Source: Synechococcus sp. LTW-R
Lineage (GTDB): Bacteria; Cyanobacteriota; Cyanobacteriia; PCC-6307; Cyanobiaceae
Length of the DNA: 64,000 nt
NCBI RefSeq assembly: GCF_014217875.1
Contig: NZ_CP059060.1
Span: forward strand, 1,426,001 to 1,490,000
Direction: 5' to 3'
Shown: positions 56,549 through 64,000 of the stretch, piece after piece
How positions within the stretch are numbered: position 1 is the first letter of the stretch
How the letters are laid out: every line of letters starts with the position of its first letter
Program-made: the position numbers and the translations under genes
The notes under the pieces: generated by a model
Seen by the model: the letters and a program-made list of their open reading frames with translations, nothing else
Told to the model about the DNA's origin: nothing
Databases searched by the model: none

Positions 56549-56785
56549 CTAGTGACCGAACAAACGAAGCCTGAAGTCAGCGACTTGGGCTGCCACTTTT
56601 GGGTTGCTCAAAAAGAAAGGATGATCGGAACAGGCCTGAATCGCCAGGTCTTTTTTCTCTTGCAGGCTCAGGTTGTCATGCGCTCCAGTGCTCGCATGAC
56701 GCTTGAACGCAGCATCAAAGACCATGCCGAAACTGTCGGCGTTATCAAAGAGTTCGCCTGGCTTATCGGGAATGCTGATTGGCAT
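56549..56785 (-). CDS. Small conserved hypothetical protein
   Basis: Predicted 78 residues: PDKPGELFDNADSFGMVFDAAFKRHAS, then LSLQEKKDLAIQACSDHPFFLSNPK, ending in VADFRLRLFGH. Helical and soluble; no family recognised. The ATG at 56785 was chosen; the longer frame reaches toward the tRNA. Lies between the coiled-coil gene and tRNA-Phe. Confidence 0.6.
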   Translation of the reverse strand: MPISIPDKPGELFDNADSFGMVFDAAFKRHASTGAHDNLSLQEKKDLAIQACSDHPFFLSNPKVAAQVADFRLRLFGH

Positions 56786-56824
56786 ACGTACCGTTCGACC
56801 GAGCGAAAATATTGAATTGATGAA

Positions 56825-56897
56825 TGCCAGGACCCAGATTTGAACTGGGGACACGGCGATTTTCAATCGCCTGCTCTACCAACTGAGCTATCCCGGC
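56825..56897 (-). tRNA. tRNA-Phe (anticodon GAA)
   Basis: On the minus strand the acceptor stem GCCGGGA pairs with TCCTGGC; the D-arm is TAGCTCAGTTGGTAGAGC; the anticodon loop TTGAAAA lies in a GCGAT-type stem and gives GAA; the T-arm is CCCAGTTCAAATCTGGG. No encoded CCA. It marks the right border of the phycobilisome region. Confidence 0.95.
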
Positions 56898-56966
56898 CCG
56901 TCGCTCGCGCGACCCGTCGATCTTAGATCACAGCCGCCCTCTCCCAGGGCCTTTGGCGCAGGGGAC

Positions 56967-57236
56967 TCAGGCCTGAGGCATGGCCCGCAACATGGACACC
57001 AGTGTCCGGTGGGCGTCCTCACTGTCGGTCAGGGTGTGGTCAAAGCGGACTTCAACGCAGGCGCCATCAACCTCAAGTTCCATCAGCTCAGGACGCACGG
57101 CCAGCATCCGAGCTGCAACCGGAGCCTCGACACCGCCGTAGTGACGCGCATAGGCGAGAACCGCCTCAGCGTGGTCGTCGTTCATGTGCTTGCAAATCCG
57201 ATCGCTGACGGCGGGAGTGAGGGGGTCAGCAGACAT
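56967..57236 (-). CDS. DUF2470-domain protein
   Basis: Predicted 89 residues. The motif ICKHMNDDHAEAVLAYARHYGG is the signature of DUF2470, a domain also found at the end of heme-oxygenase-like and pyridoxamine-oxidase-like proteins. Here it stands alone. The ATG at 57236 puts the motif near residue 16. It may bind heme or tetrapyrroles, based only on the domain's known partners. Confidence 0.78.
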   Translation of the reverse strand: MSADPLTPAVSDRICKHMNDDHAEAVLAYARHYGGVEAPVAARMLAVRPELMELEVDGACVEVRFDHTLTDSEDAHRTLVSMLRAMPQA

Positions 57237-57275
57237 CGGTGCACAGCTCAAGACTCGCCGATTCTGCCCCCTTCC

Positions 57276-57395
57276 CTAGGCCCCTGCGAAGCGCTGCCAC
57301 AGCAGAAGACCCAAGCGGACACCGGAGAAGCCGACGTACCCCGCAAGAACCACGAACAACGCAATGGAGAGCCAGGAGGCGAGGCGTTCCTTCAC
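57276..57395 (-). CDS. 39-residue membrane protein coupled to the FGGY kinase
   Basis: Predicted 39 residues starting at a GTG. One membrane helix, LASWLSIALFVVLAGYVGFSGVRLG, with a basic residue on each side. The GTGA overlap with the kinase stop suggests translational coupling. A longer in-frame ORF extends upstream inside the kinase gene but does not look coding. I recall like-sized membrane peptides in picocyanobacteria. Role unknown. Confidence 0.58.
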   Translation of the reverse strand: MKERLASWLSIALFVVLAGYVGFSGVRLGLLLWQRFAGA

Positions 57396-58651
57396 GGGGG
57401 GCAAGCGGCAGTGAGCGCCAGTCTGGCCATGCCCGCGGCCCCCGTGCAGTGGGGGCGGTTCAACACCGGGACCCCCAAGATGCGTTGACGGATCAGCCGC
57501 CACTGGGGATTGCGGGCTCCGCCCCCCAGGCTGATCACCCGCTGGATCGGCTCAGCCCCCAGGCGCTGCAGCGTCGCCCAGCCCTGGGCCTCGATCTGCG
57601 CCAGGCCCTCGAGCAGCCCCTGCAGATAGAGGGCATCGCTGATGGGCCGGGGCTCCAGGATCGGCGCCAGGTTCGGGTCGTCCACAGGGAAGCGCTCCCC
57701 CGGGCGGGGCAGAGGCCGCAGGGTCAGGCCGCTGCTGCTGCGCGGATCGATCTGGCGGCTCAGTTCAACGAGCAGGGCATCGGAGAAGAACTGGCGCAGA
57801 ACACCGGCCCCGGCGTTGGAGGCACCACCGACAAGCCAGCGCCCCGCGACGCGATGGGAACTGATGCCAGGCCCCGCCAGCGGGGTCTTGGACCATTGCT
57901 TGAGCACCAGGGTGGTGCCCAGCACCGTCACCCCATCGCCGGGCTGGGGATCAGCGGCCAACACCGCCGCGTTGGCATCGGTGCTGCCCGCTACCACCTG
58001 GCAGTGGGCCGGCAATCCCAGGGCGTTGCTGGCGGCCGGCGACAACGGACCGAGCAGCGCACCGGAAGCGACGACCTCCGGCAGGGCCCCACTCCAGGGC
58101 TGCTCGGCAATGGCGCCCTGCCAACGCCTCTGGCCCAGGTCCCAGCCCAGGCGGAGATTGTTCCCTTCCTCGCCGAAGCGCCAATCCCCCAGCAACCATC
58201 CGCTCAGCCAATCGGCCTGATGACGCACGACAAACCGTTCGCCGCTGGAGCTGGCGAACAAACGCAGGACCCGGGCCAAGCTGCCGCTGGCACTGGCCGC
58301 GGGCGACGCGGTGCTGCCCGCCAACTCAGTCGCCGCTTGCGCCTGCTCCGGGCAGGCCAAGAAATAGGGGAGGGCACTGCCGCAGGGGTCCCCGTTGGCT
58401 GAGCACGCCAGGACGGTGCCGGAGGTGCCATCAACGGCCACAGCCGCCACCCGATCGCGCAGGTCGTCGGGTAGTGCGGCGCAGAGGGTGATGACCCCCT
58501 GACGCCAGCCGAGGGGGTCTTCAAAGGAGCCGGGGTAATCGCTCGATCGCTCCGCCAGCACCGTGCCGGAACGATCGAGGACCGCCAAACGCAAGCCACT
58601 GGTGCCCAGGTCGATCCCCAGGCCCAGTGGCTCACGGCCGGTATCGATCAA
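57392..58651 (-). CDS. FGGY-family sugar kinase (D-ribulokinase/xylulokinase-like)
   Basis: Predicted 419-residue kinase. It has the phosphate-1 motif [15 protein letters not shown] near residues 11-25, [12 protein letters not shown], the adenosine region [14 protein letters not shown], and the second phosphate region [12 protein letters not shown]. Cyanobacterial relatives have been called xylulose kinase and, in one studied case from memory, act on D-ribulose. Overlaps metK by ATGA and the small membrane protein by GTGA. Confidence 0.83.
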   Translation of the reverse strand: MIDTGREPLGLGIDLGTSGLRLAVLDRSGTVLAERSSDYPGSFEDPLGWRQGVITLCAALPDDLRDRVAAVAVDGTSGTVLACSANGDPCGSALPYFLACPEQAQAATELAGSTASPAASASGSLARVLRLFASSSGERFVVRHQADWLSGWLLGDWRFGEEGNNLRLGWDLGQRRWQGAIAEQPWSGALPEVVASGALLGPLSPAASNALGLPAHCQVVAGSTDANAAVLAADPQPGDGVTVLGTTLVLKQWSKTPLAGPGISSHRVAGRWLVGGASNAGAGVLRQFFSDALLVELSRQIDPRSSSGLTLRPLPRPGERFPVDDPNLAPILEPRPISDALYLQGLLEGLAQIEAQGWATLQRLGAEPIQRVISLGGGARNPQWRLIRQRILGVPVLNRPHCTGAAGMARLALTAACPP

Positions 58652-59883
58652 GCCGCTTGGGCTGCCTTCAAGGTCGCGGCAACGGCGTCGACGTTCTCCC
58701 AGGGGAGGTTCAGGTCGCTGCGGCCGAAGTGGCCGTAAGCAGCCACGTCTTGGTAGAAGGTGCCGCCGCGCTGCTGGGGCAGATTGCGCAGGCTGAAGGT
58801 GTCGATGATCGCGCCGGGGCGCAGATCAAAGTGCTCCTGCACCAGGGCGGTCAGCGCGTCGTTGCTCACGACACCCGTACCAAAGGTCTCCACCAGGATG
58901 CTGACGGGCTTGGCGACACCGATGGCGTAGCTCAGCTGCACTTCAGCCTTGCGGGCCAGACCAGCGGCCACAAGGGCCTTCGCCACATAACGGGCGGCGT
59001 AGGCGGCAGAGCGGTCCACCTTGGTGGGATCTTTGCCGGAGAAGGCGCCACCGCCGTGGCGGGCATAGCCGCCGTAGGTGTCCACGATGATCTTGCGGCC
59101 CGTCAGGCCGGCATCCCCTTGGGGGCCGCCGACCACGAATTTGCCGGTGGGGTTCACCAGGAAACGGGTGCCGTCCTTGGAGGGCTTGAGGGTCAGATCC
59201 GCGGTGGCCGGCTCGACCACATGGGCCCAGAGGTCAGCAGAGATGCGCTCGCGGATGGCCTTCTCTTCGCTCACCCCGTCGATCTCGGAGATGTGCTGGG
59301 TGGAGATCAAGATCGTGTCGATCGCCACGGGCTGGTCGTTCTCGTAGACGACGCTGACCTGGGTTTTGCCGTCCGGCAGCAGGTAGGGGAGGGTCCCGTT
59401 GTGGCGCACTTCGGCCAGGCGACGGGAGAGACGGTGGGCCAGGCTGATGGGCAGCGGCATCAGCTCCGGCGTCTCGTTGCAGGCGTAGCCGAACATGATG
59501 CCCTGGTCGCCAGCACCCACCAGGTCCAGGGGATCACCGGCGTGGTCGTCGGCCTCATTCACCCCTTGGGCGATGTCCGGCGACTGCTGATCGAGGGCCA
59601 CCAGAACGGCGCAGCTGTTGGCATCGAAGCCACCTGCGCGGGCACCGGAGTAGCCGATCTTCTCGATCACACCGCGCACCAGACCGATGTAATCGACCTT
59701 GGCGGTCGTCGTCACTTCGCCGGTGATCAGGCAAAGACCGGTGTTGACGACGGTCTCGCAAGCCACTCGAGAGGCGGGGTCCTGGGCGAGCAGGGCGTCT
59801 AGCACCGCATCGCTCACCTGGTCGCAGATCTTGTCGGGGTGACCTTCGGTCACCGACTCCGAGGTGAAGACGTAGCGGCTCAT
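58648..59883 (-). CDS. metK: S-adenosylmethionine synthetase
   Basis: Predicted 411-residue MetK, making AdoMet from methionine and ATP. Signatures are [37 protein letters not shown] and [19 protein letters not shown]. Length is normal. It leads a run with the FGGY kinase and the small membrane protein. AdoMet also feeds SpeD, encoded at 8 kb. Confidence 0.97.
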   Translation of the reverse strand: MSRYVFTSESVTEGHPDKICDQVSDAVLDALLAQDPASRVACETVVNTGLCLITGEVTTTAKVDYIGLVRGVIEKIGYSGARAGGFDANSCAVLVALDQQSPDIAQGVNEADDHAGDPLDLVGAGDQGIMFGYACNETPELMPLPISLAHRLSRRLAEVRHNGTLPYLLPDGKTQVSVVYENDQPVAIDTILISTQHISEIDGVSEEKAIRERISADLWAHVVEPATADLTLKPSKDGTRFLVNPTGKFVVGGPQGDAGLTGRKIIVDTYGGYARHGGGAFSGKDPTKVDRSAAYAARYVAKALVAAGLARKAEVQLSYAIGVAKPVSILVETFGTGVVSNDALTALVQEHFDLRPGAIIDTFSLRNLPQQRGGTFYQDVAAYGHFGRSDLNLPWENVDAVAATLKAAQAA

Positions 59884-59899
59884 GCCTGGACTGGTCTCT

Positions 59900-60697
59900 T
59901 TAGTTGAGAGCCAACCTAGGGGACGGTCCCACGCTCAATTCGCTCCAGGCATGCACCAGGGGATGTGGTTCCGCCAGGGGGGGTGGGGTGCGCCAAGCCG
60001 CGGTGTAGCCCAGGGCCAAGGGGTGGGGAATTCCCGCAGCAACGGCCATGTGTAGGTCGCTGTTGGCATCGCCGATCAGGGCACAGCGATGCGGCTGAAC
60101 GCCCAGCTCGGCGCAGAGGCCATGGACGGCTGCAGGGTCGGGTTTGCGGGGACGGTGCTCGGCGCTCCAAAGCCCCGAAAAGAACGAGCGCAGACCGTGG
60201 GCGGCCAAAAAGTGCTCAATGCCGGCCATGTCGTCGTTGCTGATCACGGCGCAACGCACACCGGCCGCCTGCAATTGCTCGAGCCATGGCACCAGCCCCT
60301 CGGTGGTGGAGCTCGTCGGGGTCGTGGACGCGGCTGAGCGGCGGGCATCCACGGCATCGGCCTGGGCAAACACCTGCTCGCCGATGGCCAGCGCCTCAGG
60401 CCAGCCCAGACCCACTTGAACCAGAGCCGTCGCCGTAGCGATCAGGTTGTGATCGCGGGTCGCCACCGCCGTGATCCCAGCCGGGCAGACGCCATCGGCC
60501 CGCAGGCCGTAGGCCCGTTGCAGCAAATCCTTGAGCGTCTCGCGCCGCTCAGAGCTGACCTGCTCCAGACAGAGAAAAACCCTGGCTTCCGCCAGGGTGA
60601 ACAGCTGGGGCTCACTAATGCTGAGGGTGCCGTCCTTGTCGAACAGCACCGCATCAATGGCTCCAAGCTCCGTGCCACGCAACAGGAGCTCAGCCAT
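59900..60697 (-). CDS. HAD-family hydrolase (phosphoglycolate-phosphatase-like)
   Basis: Predicted 265-residue haloacid-dehalogenase-type phosphatase. Motif I is [14 protein letters not shown] (nucleophile Asp), motif [10 protein letters not shown], motif [11 protein letters not shown] (Lys), motif [15 protein letters not shown]. The cap domain lies between motifs I and II. Resembles Gph-like enzymes of cyanobacteria; substrate not provable. It begins 9 bp after rps1 ends. Confidence 0.87.
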   Translation of the reverse strand: MAELLLRGTELGAIDAVLFDKDGTLSISEPQLFTLAEARVFLCLEQVSSERRETLKDLLQRAYGLRADGVCPAGITAVATRDHNLIATATALVQVGLGWPEALAIGEQVFAQADAVDARRSAASTTPTSSTTEGLVPWLEQLQAAGVRCAVISNDDMAGIEHFLAAHGLRSFFSGLWSAEHRPRKPDPAAVHGLCAELGVQPHRCALIGDANSDLHMAVAAGIPHPLALGYTAAWRTPPPLAEPHPLVHAWSELSVGPSPRLALN

Positions 60698-60706
60698 GGC
60701 TCAGCT

Positions 60707-61771
60707 TCACTCGTAAGCCATTTCGCCGTCTTCAGCCTGCTCAAGCAGCATTTGCTTGTAGCGGGCGGCCATTTCCTCAGCCTTCTCGAACACCTTCTGG
60801 GGATCGGTGAGCATGTCACCGGGCTCGGGCTCGAGGGCTTTGGTGGAGAGGGAGATCCGACCGCGCTCGGCGTCGAGGTCGATGATCATCACCTTCATCT
60901 GGTCGTTGACATTGAGCACCGTGTGGGGGGTCTCAATGTGCTCGTGGCTGATCTCGGAGATGTGCAGCAGGCCGCTGACACCGCCGATGTCGATGAAGGC
61001 GCCGTAGGGCTTGATGCCACGGACGGTACCGATCACCACTTCGCCCACCTCGAGGCGGTTCATCTTGCGCTCAACCAGAGCGCGGCGATGGCTGAGGACG
61101 AGGCGGTTGCGCTCTTCGTCCACCTCAAGGAACTTCAGAGGCAGGAATTCAGCAACCAGCTCTTCCTTGGGCTTGCGGGTGCTGATGTGGCTACCGGGGA
61201 TGAAGCCGCGCAGACCTTCCACCCGCACCAGTGCACCACCACGGTTGGTGGCAAACACTTCGCTGTAGATGGTGGCGTCTTCCTTCTGAAGCTGACGCAC
61301 GCGCTCCCAAGCGCGTTGGTACTCAATCCGACGGATCGAGAGGGTGAGCTGACCGTCTTCGTTCTCTTCGCTGAGGATGAAGAACTCGCGCTCTTCGCCG
61401 GGCTCGAGCACGTCGCTGAGGTGCTCAACGCGGTTGATCGACACCTCTGCCATAGGCATGAAGGCGGCGGTCTTCGCGCCGATGTCGATCATGGAGCCCT
61501 TGGACTCGATCGCGAACACGGTGCCCTTCACCACGTCGCCAGGCTTGAAGTTGTAGTCGTACTTGCTCAGCAGCGACGCGAACTCATCCAGGGTGAAGCC
61601 AACGCCATCGAGGTCGCGAGCCACAGCACGGCTGCTGGGGTCGTCGGCGCTGGGCACCTCTTCCGGAATATCCAGATCGAGCTCAGCAGCAGCATCAACG
61701 ACGTCTTGATCGACAGCCTCTACGGCCACGTCGGTCTCGCTGGTGTTGAGATCGGAAGGGGTCACGGTCAT
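60707..61771 (-). CDS. rpsA: 30S ribosomal protein S1 (three-S1-domain cyanobacterial form)
   Basis: Predicted 354 residues with an acidic N-terminus and three S1 RNA-binding domains at about 68-140, 155-225 and 235-310: GDVVKGTVFAIESKGSMIDIG, LQKEDATIYSEVFATNRGGALV, and VGEVVIGTVRGIKPYGAFIDIGGVSGLLHISEIS. Short S1 proteins with three domains are usual in cyanobacteria and chloroplasts. S1 helps mRNA binding, which fits the many leaders here without Shine-Dalgarno sites. Confidence 0.94.
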   Translation of the reverse strand: MTVTPSDLNTSETDVAVEAVDQDVVDAAAELDLDIPEEVPSADDPSSRAVARDLDGVGFTLDEFASLLSKYDYNFKPGDVVKGTVFAIESKGSMIDIGAKTAAFMPMAEVSINRVEHLSDVLEPGEEREFFILSEENEDGQLTLSIRRIEYQRAWERVRQLQKEDATIYSEVFATNRGGALVRVEGLRGFIPGSHISTRKPKEELVAEFLPLKFLEVDEERNRLVLSHRRALVERKMNRLEVGEVVIGTVRGIKPYGAFIDIGGVSGLLHISEISHEHIETPHTVLNVNDQMKVMIIDLDAERGRISLSTKALEPEPGDMLTDPQKVFEKAEEMAARYKQMLLEQAEDGEMAYE

Positions 61772-61858
61772 GGAGAGTTGGCGGACTGCCCAAGGCAGCG
61801 CGAAGGAACCAATGCGTCGGCCGCCACCGTCGCAGAGGAATCTAAAACTATAGAGGTC

Positions 61859-61897
61859 GGCTGCCGCAGCCCCTTTCAGCTAGGGGCTGCGGCAGCC
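61859..61897. repeat. Perfect 16-bp inverted repeat across the nrdR stop
   Basis: Arms 61859-61874 and 61882-61897 are fully complementary with a 7-base loop; the nrdR stop (61876-61878) lies in the loop and the last codons form one arm. No T-run follows on either strand. The mRNA would form a very stable hairpin between nrdR and rpsA. Confidence 0.85.
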
Positions 61898-62367
61898 GCG
61901 AGGGATTTGCCCTTGGGCTTGCGATTCAGGCCATCCAGGGTCGCCACAAAATCAGCAACGCTCTGGAACTGGCGATAGACCGACGCGAAGCGGATGTAGG
62001 CGACGTCACTCATCCCTGCGAGGTGCTGCAGGGCCAATTCACCGATGTCCTTACTGGAGACTTCTCGACCGCTGCGGCTCTGGAGCTCCAGCTCCAGCTC
62101 GTCGACCACCAGTTCCAAGCGGCTGGGCTCCAGGCCCGTCTTGTCGCAGGCCCGCAGCAGACCGTGGAGGAGCTTGCCGCGATTGAACGCTTCCCGATTG
62201 CCGTTGCGCTTGAGAACCGTGATCGGCACCGTCTCCACCCGTTCATAGGTGGTGAAGCGAAACTCGCAATTCAGACACTCCCGACGACGACGCACACTGC
62301 GACCGGTGTCCGCGGAACGCGATTCAAGAACGCGGCTATCGGTGTGCTGACAGGAGGGGCACTGCAT
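61876..62367 (-). CDS. nrdR: Transcriptional repressor NrdR
   Basis: Predicted 163-residue regulator of ribonucleotide reductase genes. The N-terminal zinc ribbon has Cys3, Cys6, Cys31 and Cys34 ([27 protein letters not shown]), followed by an ATP-cone with [24 protein letters not shown]. Both domains are complete. The ATG at 62367 is the family start; the longer frame is non-conserved. No nrd gene is in the window. Confidence 0.95.
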   Translation of the reverse strand: MQCPSCQHTDSRVLESRSADTGRSVRRRRECLNCEFRFTTYERVETVPITVLKRNGNREAFNRGKLLHGLLRACDKTGLEPSRLELVVDELELELQSRSGREVSSKDIGELALQHLAGMSDVAYIRFASVYRQFQSVADFVATLDGLNRKPKGKSLAAAAAPS

Positions 62368-62570
62368 GCCCGAAGTTCCGCCGGAGAAGTTGCTCAAGTT
62401 TAGACAGAACAATTCCCTTTGAGAAGGGCTGCTGCAACTTGGGTCTTGCACAGCAACAGTTCAACTCCCCGCATAAACCAATGAGACTCAGCGCTCAAAC
62501 AAGGGGCAGAAAAGTCGAAATGAGATTGCCTAAGAGCCGCAGCTCCGTTGACTGGGATCCCCAGCCATGA

Positions 62571-62594
62571 AAAAACCCCCGCCGGTGGCGGGGG
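62571..62594 (-). terminator. Rho-independent terminator after psbBT
   Basis: An 8-bp GC stem (62587-62594 with 62576-62583) with a 3-base loop, followed on the minus strand by six T (A at 62570-62575). It ends the psbB-psbT transcript 23 bases after psbT. Confidence 0.92.
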
Positions 62595-62617
62595 CCTGTG
62601 GACTCAGGAGAGTCGAA

Positions 62618-62713
62618 TCACTTGCCGATCTTCGGGGGATCGCGGAAGGCGATCGCGAAGAACAGGGTGGAGATGGCTAACGCCAGGATCAGGATGTAAG
62701 CAAAGCTTTCCAT
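62618..62713 (-). CDS. psbT: Photosystem II reaction centre protein T
   Basis: A 31-residue single-helix subunit of photosystem II ([17 protein letters not shown], then [12 protein letters not shown]), too short for a standard ORF list but matching PsbT over its whole length. A GGAGGT site is 5-6 bases upstream of the ATG. It follows psbB by 18 bp, the usual cyanobacterial arrangement. Confidence 0.95.
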   Translation of the reverse strand: MESFAYILILALAISTLFFAIAFRDPPKIGK

Positions 62714-62731
62714 GAGTTACCTCCGAGGCGC

Positions 62732-64000
62732 TCAGCTGAGGGTGGTGCCTGCGGGGGGCACGTAGCCCTCCGGCAGACGACGGGTGGAACGGTCGCCCAG
62801 TTTCTGGAACAGACCGAACTCAACCTGCTCACCGAGATCGGGATCGATACCGGCGAACACATCGCGGTACAGGGTGCGAGCACCGTGCCAGATGTGACCG
62901 AAGAAGAAGAGCAGCGCGAAGCAGGCGTGGCCGAAGGTGAACCAGCCGCGGGGGGAGCTGCGGAAGGTGCCGTCGGAGTGATAGGTCTCGCGATCGAATT
63001 CGAACGCTTCACCCAGCTGGGCCTTGCGAGCCAAGCGCTTCACGTCCGCGGGGTCGGTGAAGGTCTGACCGTTCAGGGCACCCCCGTAGACGGTGGCGGT
63101 CACGCCGGTCTGCTCGAAGGAGTACTTCGCTTCAGCGCGGCGGAAAGGAATGTCAGCGCGGACGATGCCTTGGCTGTCTTCCAGAACCACAGGGAAGTTC
63201 TCGAAGAAGTTGGGCAGACGACGCACCTCGAGATCGCGACCCTGGTTGTCGGTGAAGGCAATGTGACCCAGCCAGCCGGTGGGCAGGCCATCACCGTTGA
63301 CCATCGGACCGACGCGGAAGAGACCGCCCTTGGCAGGGCTGTTACCGACGTAGTCGTAGAAGGCCAGCTTTTCAGGAATCTGGGCGTAGGCCTGTTCCTT
63401 AGTGGCACCGTTGTCCAGAGCGGTCTGAACGCGGCGGTTGATCTCGGTCTTGAAGTAGCCCTGATCCCACTGGTAGCGGGTCGGACCGAAGAGCTCGATG
63501 GGGGTTGCAGCGGCGCCGTACCACATGGTTCCAGCCACGATGAAGGCGGCGAAGAACACAGCGGCGATGGCACTCGAGAGCACCGTCTCGATGTTGCCCA
63601 TGCGGAGAGCCTTGTAGAGGCGCTCGGGCGGACGAGTGGTGATGTGGAAAACGCCGGCAATGATGCCGACAATGCCTGCTGCGATGTGGTGGGCAACGAT
63701 GCCACCAGGGTTGAAGGGGTTGAACCCTTCAGGACCCCAAGAGGGCTGTACAGCCTCAAGGTGTCCGGTCACGCCGTAGGGATCAGAGACCCACATGCCG
63801 GGGCCAAAGACGCCGGTGAGGTGGAAGGCACCAAAGCTGAAGCAGCCGAGGCCAGCGAGCAGCAGGTGGATGCCGAAGATTTTGGGGAGGTCAAGGGCAG
63901 GCTCGCCAGTGCGAGGGTCCTGCCAGATCTCCAGATCCCAGTAGGTCCAGTGCCAAATGGCGGCCAGCATCAGCAGGCCACTGAAAACGATGTGAGCAGC
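62732..64000 (-). CDS. psbB: Photosystem II CP47 chlorophyll apoprotein PsbB, 5' end outside window
   Basis: 423 codons of CP47 are present; the reading frame runs to the window edge, so the first roughly 100 residues are missing. Transmembrane helices carry chlorophyll histidines, for example [38 protein letters not shown], and [36 protein letters not shown] near the end. The large lumenal loop E is complete. It is the inner antenna of photosystem II and is cotranscribed with psbT. Confidence 0.97.
   Translation of the reverse strand, partial: AAHIVFSGLLMLAAIWHWTYWDLEIWQDPRTGEPALDLPKIFGIHLLLAGLGCFSFGAFHLTGVFGPGMWVSDPYGVTGHLEAVQPSWGPEGFNPFNPGGIVAHHIAAGIVGIIAGVFHITTRPPERLYKALRMGNIETVLSSAIAAVFFAAFIVAGTMWYGAAATPIELFGPTRYQWDQGYFKTEINRRVQTALDNGATKEQAYAQIPEKLAFYDYVGNSPAKGGLFRVGPMVNGDGLPTGWLGHIAFTDNQGRDLEVRRLPNFFENFPVVLEDSQGIVRADIPFRRAEAKYSFEQTGVTATVYGGALNGQTFTDPADVKRLARKAQLGEAFEFDRETYHSDGTFRSSPRGWFTFGHACFALLFFFGHIWHGARTLYRDVFAGIDPDLGEQVEFGLFQKLGDRSTRRLPEGYVPPAGTTLS

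Overview
The window looks like the chromosome of a marine picocyanobacterium of the Synechococcus/Cyanobium group. The sequence carries photosystem genes (psaD, psbB, psbT), a phycocyanin operon, and two separate phycoerythrin operons. The second phycoerythrin alpha subunit has cysteines at 75, 83 and 140, the signature of phycoerythrin II (MpeA), which is known from marine Synechococcus pigment type 3. Most of the DNA is GC-rich, so a high-GC lineage such as subcluster 5.3 is possible, but that is inference; strain identity cannot be read here.

Layout. Positions 1-32.2 kb hold mostly housekeeping genes: tyrA (cut by the edge), crtD, a fructosamine kinase, a CURT/CAAD protein, a JAMM peptidase next to moeB, a duplicated cobalamin adenosyltransferase, larE, speD, recF, tRNA-Arg, the run trpE-gshA-ppc-GNAT, psaD, a degenerate histidine kinase followed upstream by rodA and mrp, hemF, an amidase, a CCB-like protein, a PadR-like regulator, a ribonuclease D, an LpxB-like protein, tRNA-Cys, an aldo/keto reductase, purM, rlpA, panC-cmk and a low-molecular-weight phosphatase.

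Positions 32.2-56.9 kb are the phycobilisome rod region. In order it holds the phycocyanin lyase pair E/F with cpcA and cpcB; hemH; pebB, pebA, a CpcS-family lyase and a small protein; cpeB and cpeA; cpeZ; a MpeU/MpeV/CpeF-type lyase; a hypothetical gene and a CpcD-like small protein; cpeY; mpeA, mpeB and mpeY; a hypothetical gene and a tandem Nif11-domain protein; and then a long leftward run. That run, read in transcription order from the right, is cpcT, a hypothetical gene, a divergent phycobiliprotein-like gene, a CpcL-type linker, a pentapeptide protein, cpeC, mpeE, cpeE, a previously uncalled 56-residue ORF, cpeS, cpeT and cpeR. Together these genes make the bilins (PebA/PebB), attach them (E/F, T, S, Y, Z, MpeY, MpeU/V), and assemble the rods (CpeC, MpeE, CpeE, CpcL). 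Parts of this region are visibly AT-richer than both flanks, and it ends beside a tRNA-Phe gene.

Positions 56.9-64 kb return to core genes: a DUF2470 protein, a 39-residue membrane protein coupled to an FGGY kinase, metK, a HAD hydrolase, ribosomal protein S1, nrdR, psbT and psbB (cut by the edge). No rRNA, CRISPR array, insertion sequence or integrase was recognised. The best leads for undescribed biology are the small phycobilisome-region proteins: the ORF coupled to cpeS, the CpcD-like protein with a cationic tail, the Nif11 pair, and the phycobiliprotein-like protein that keeps a candidate bilin cysteine.
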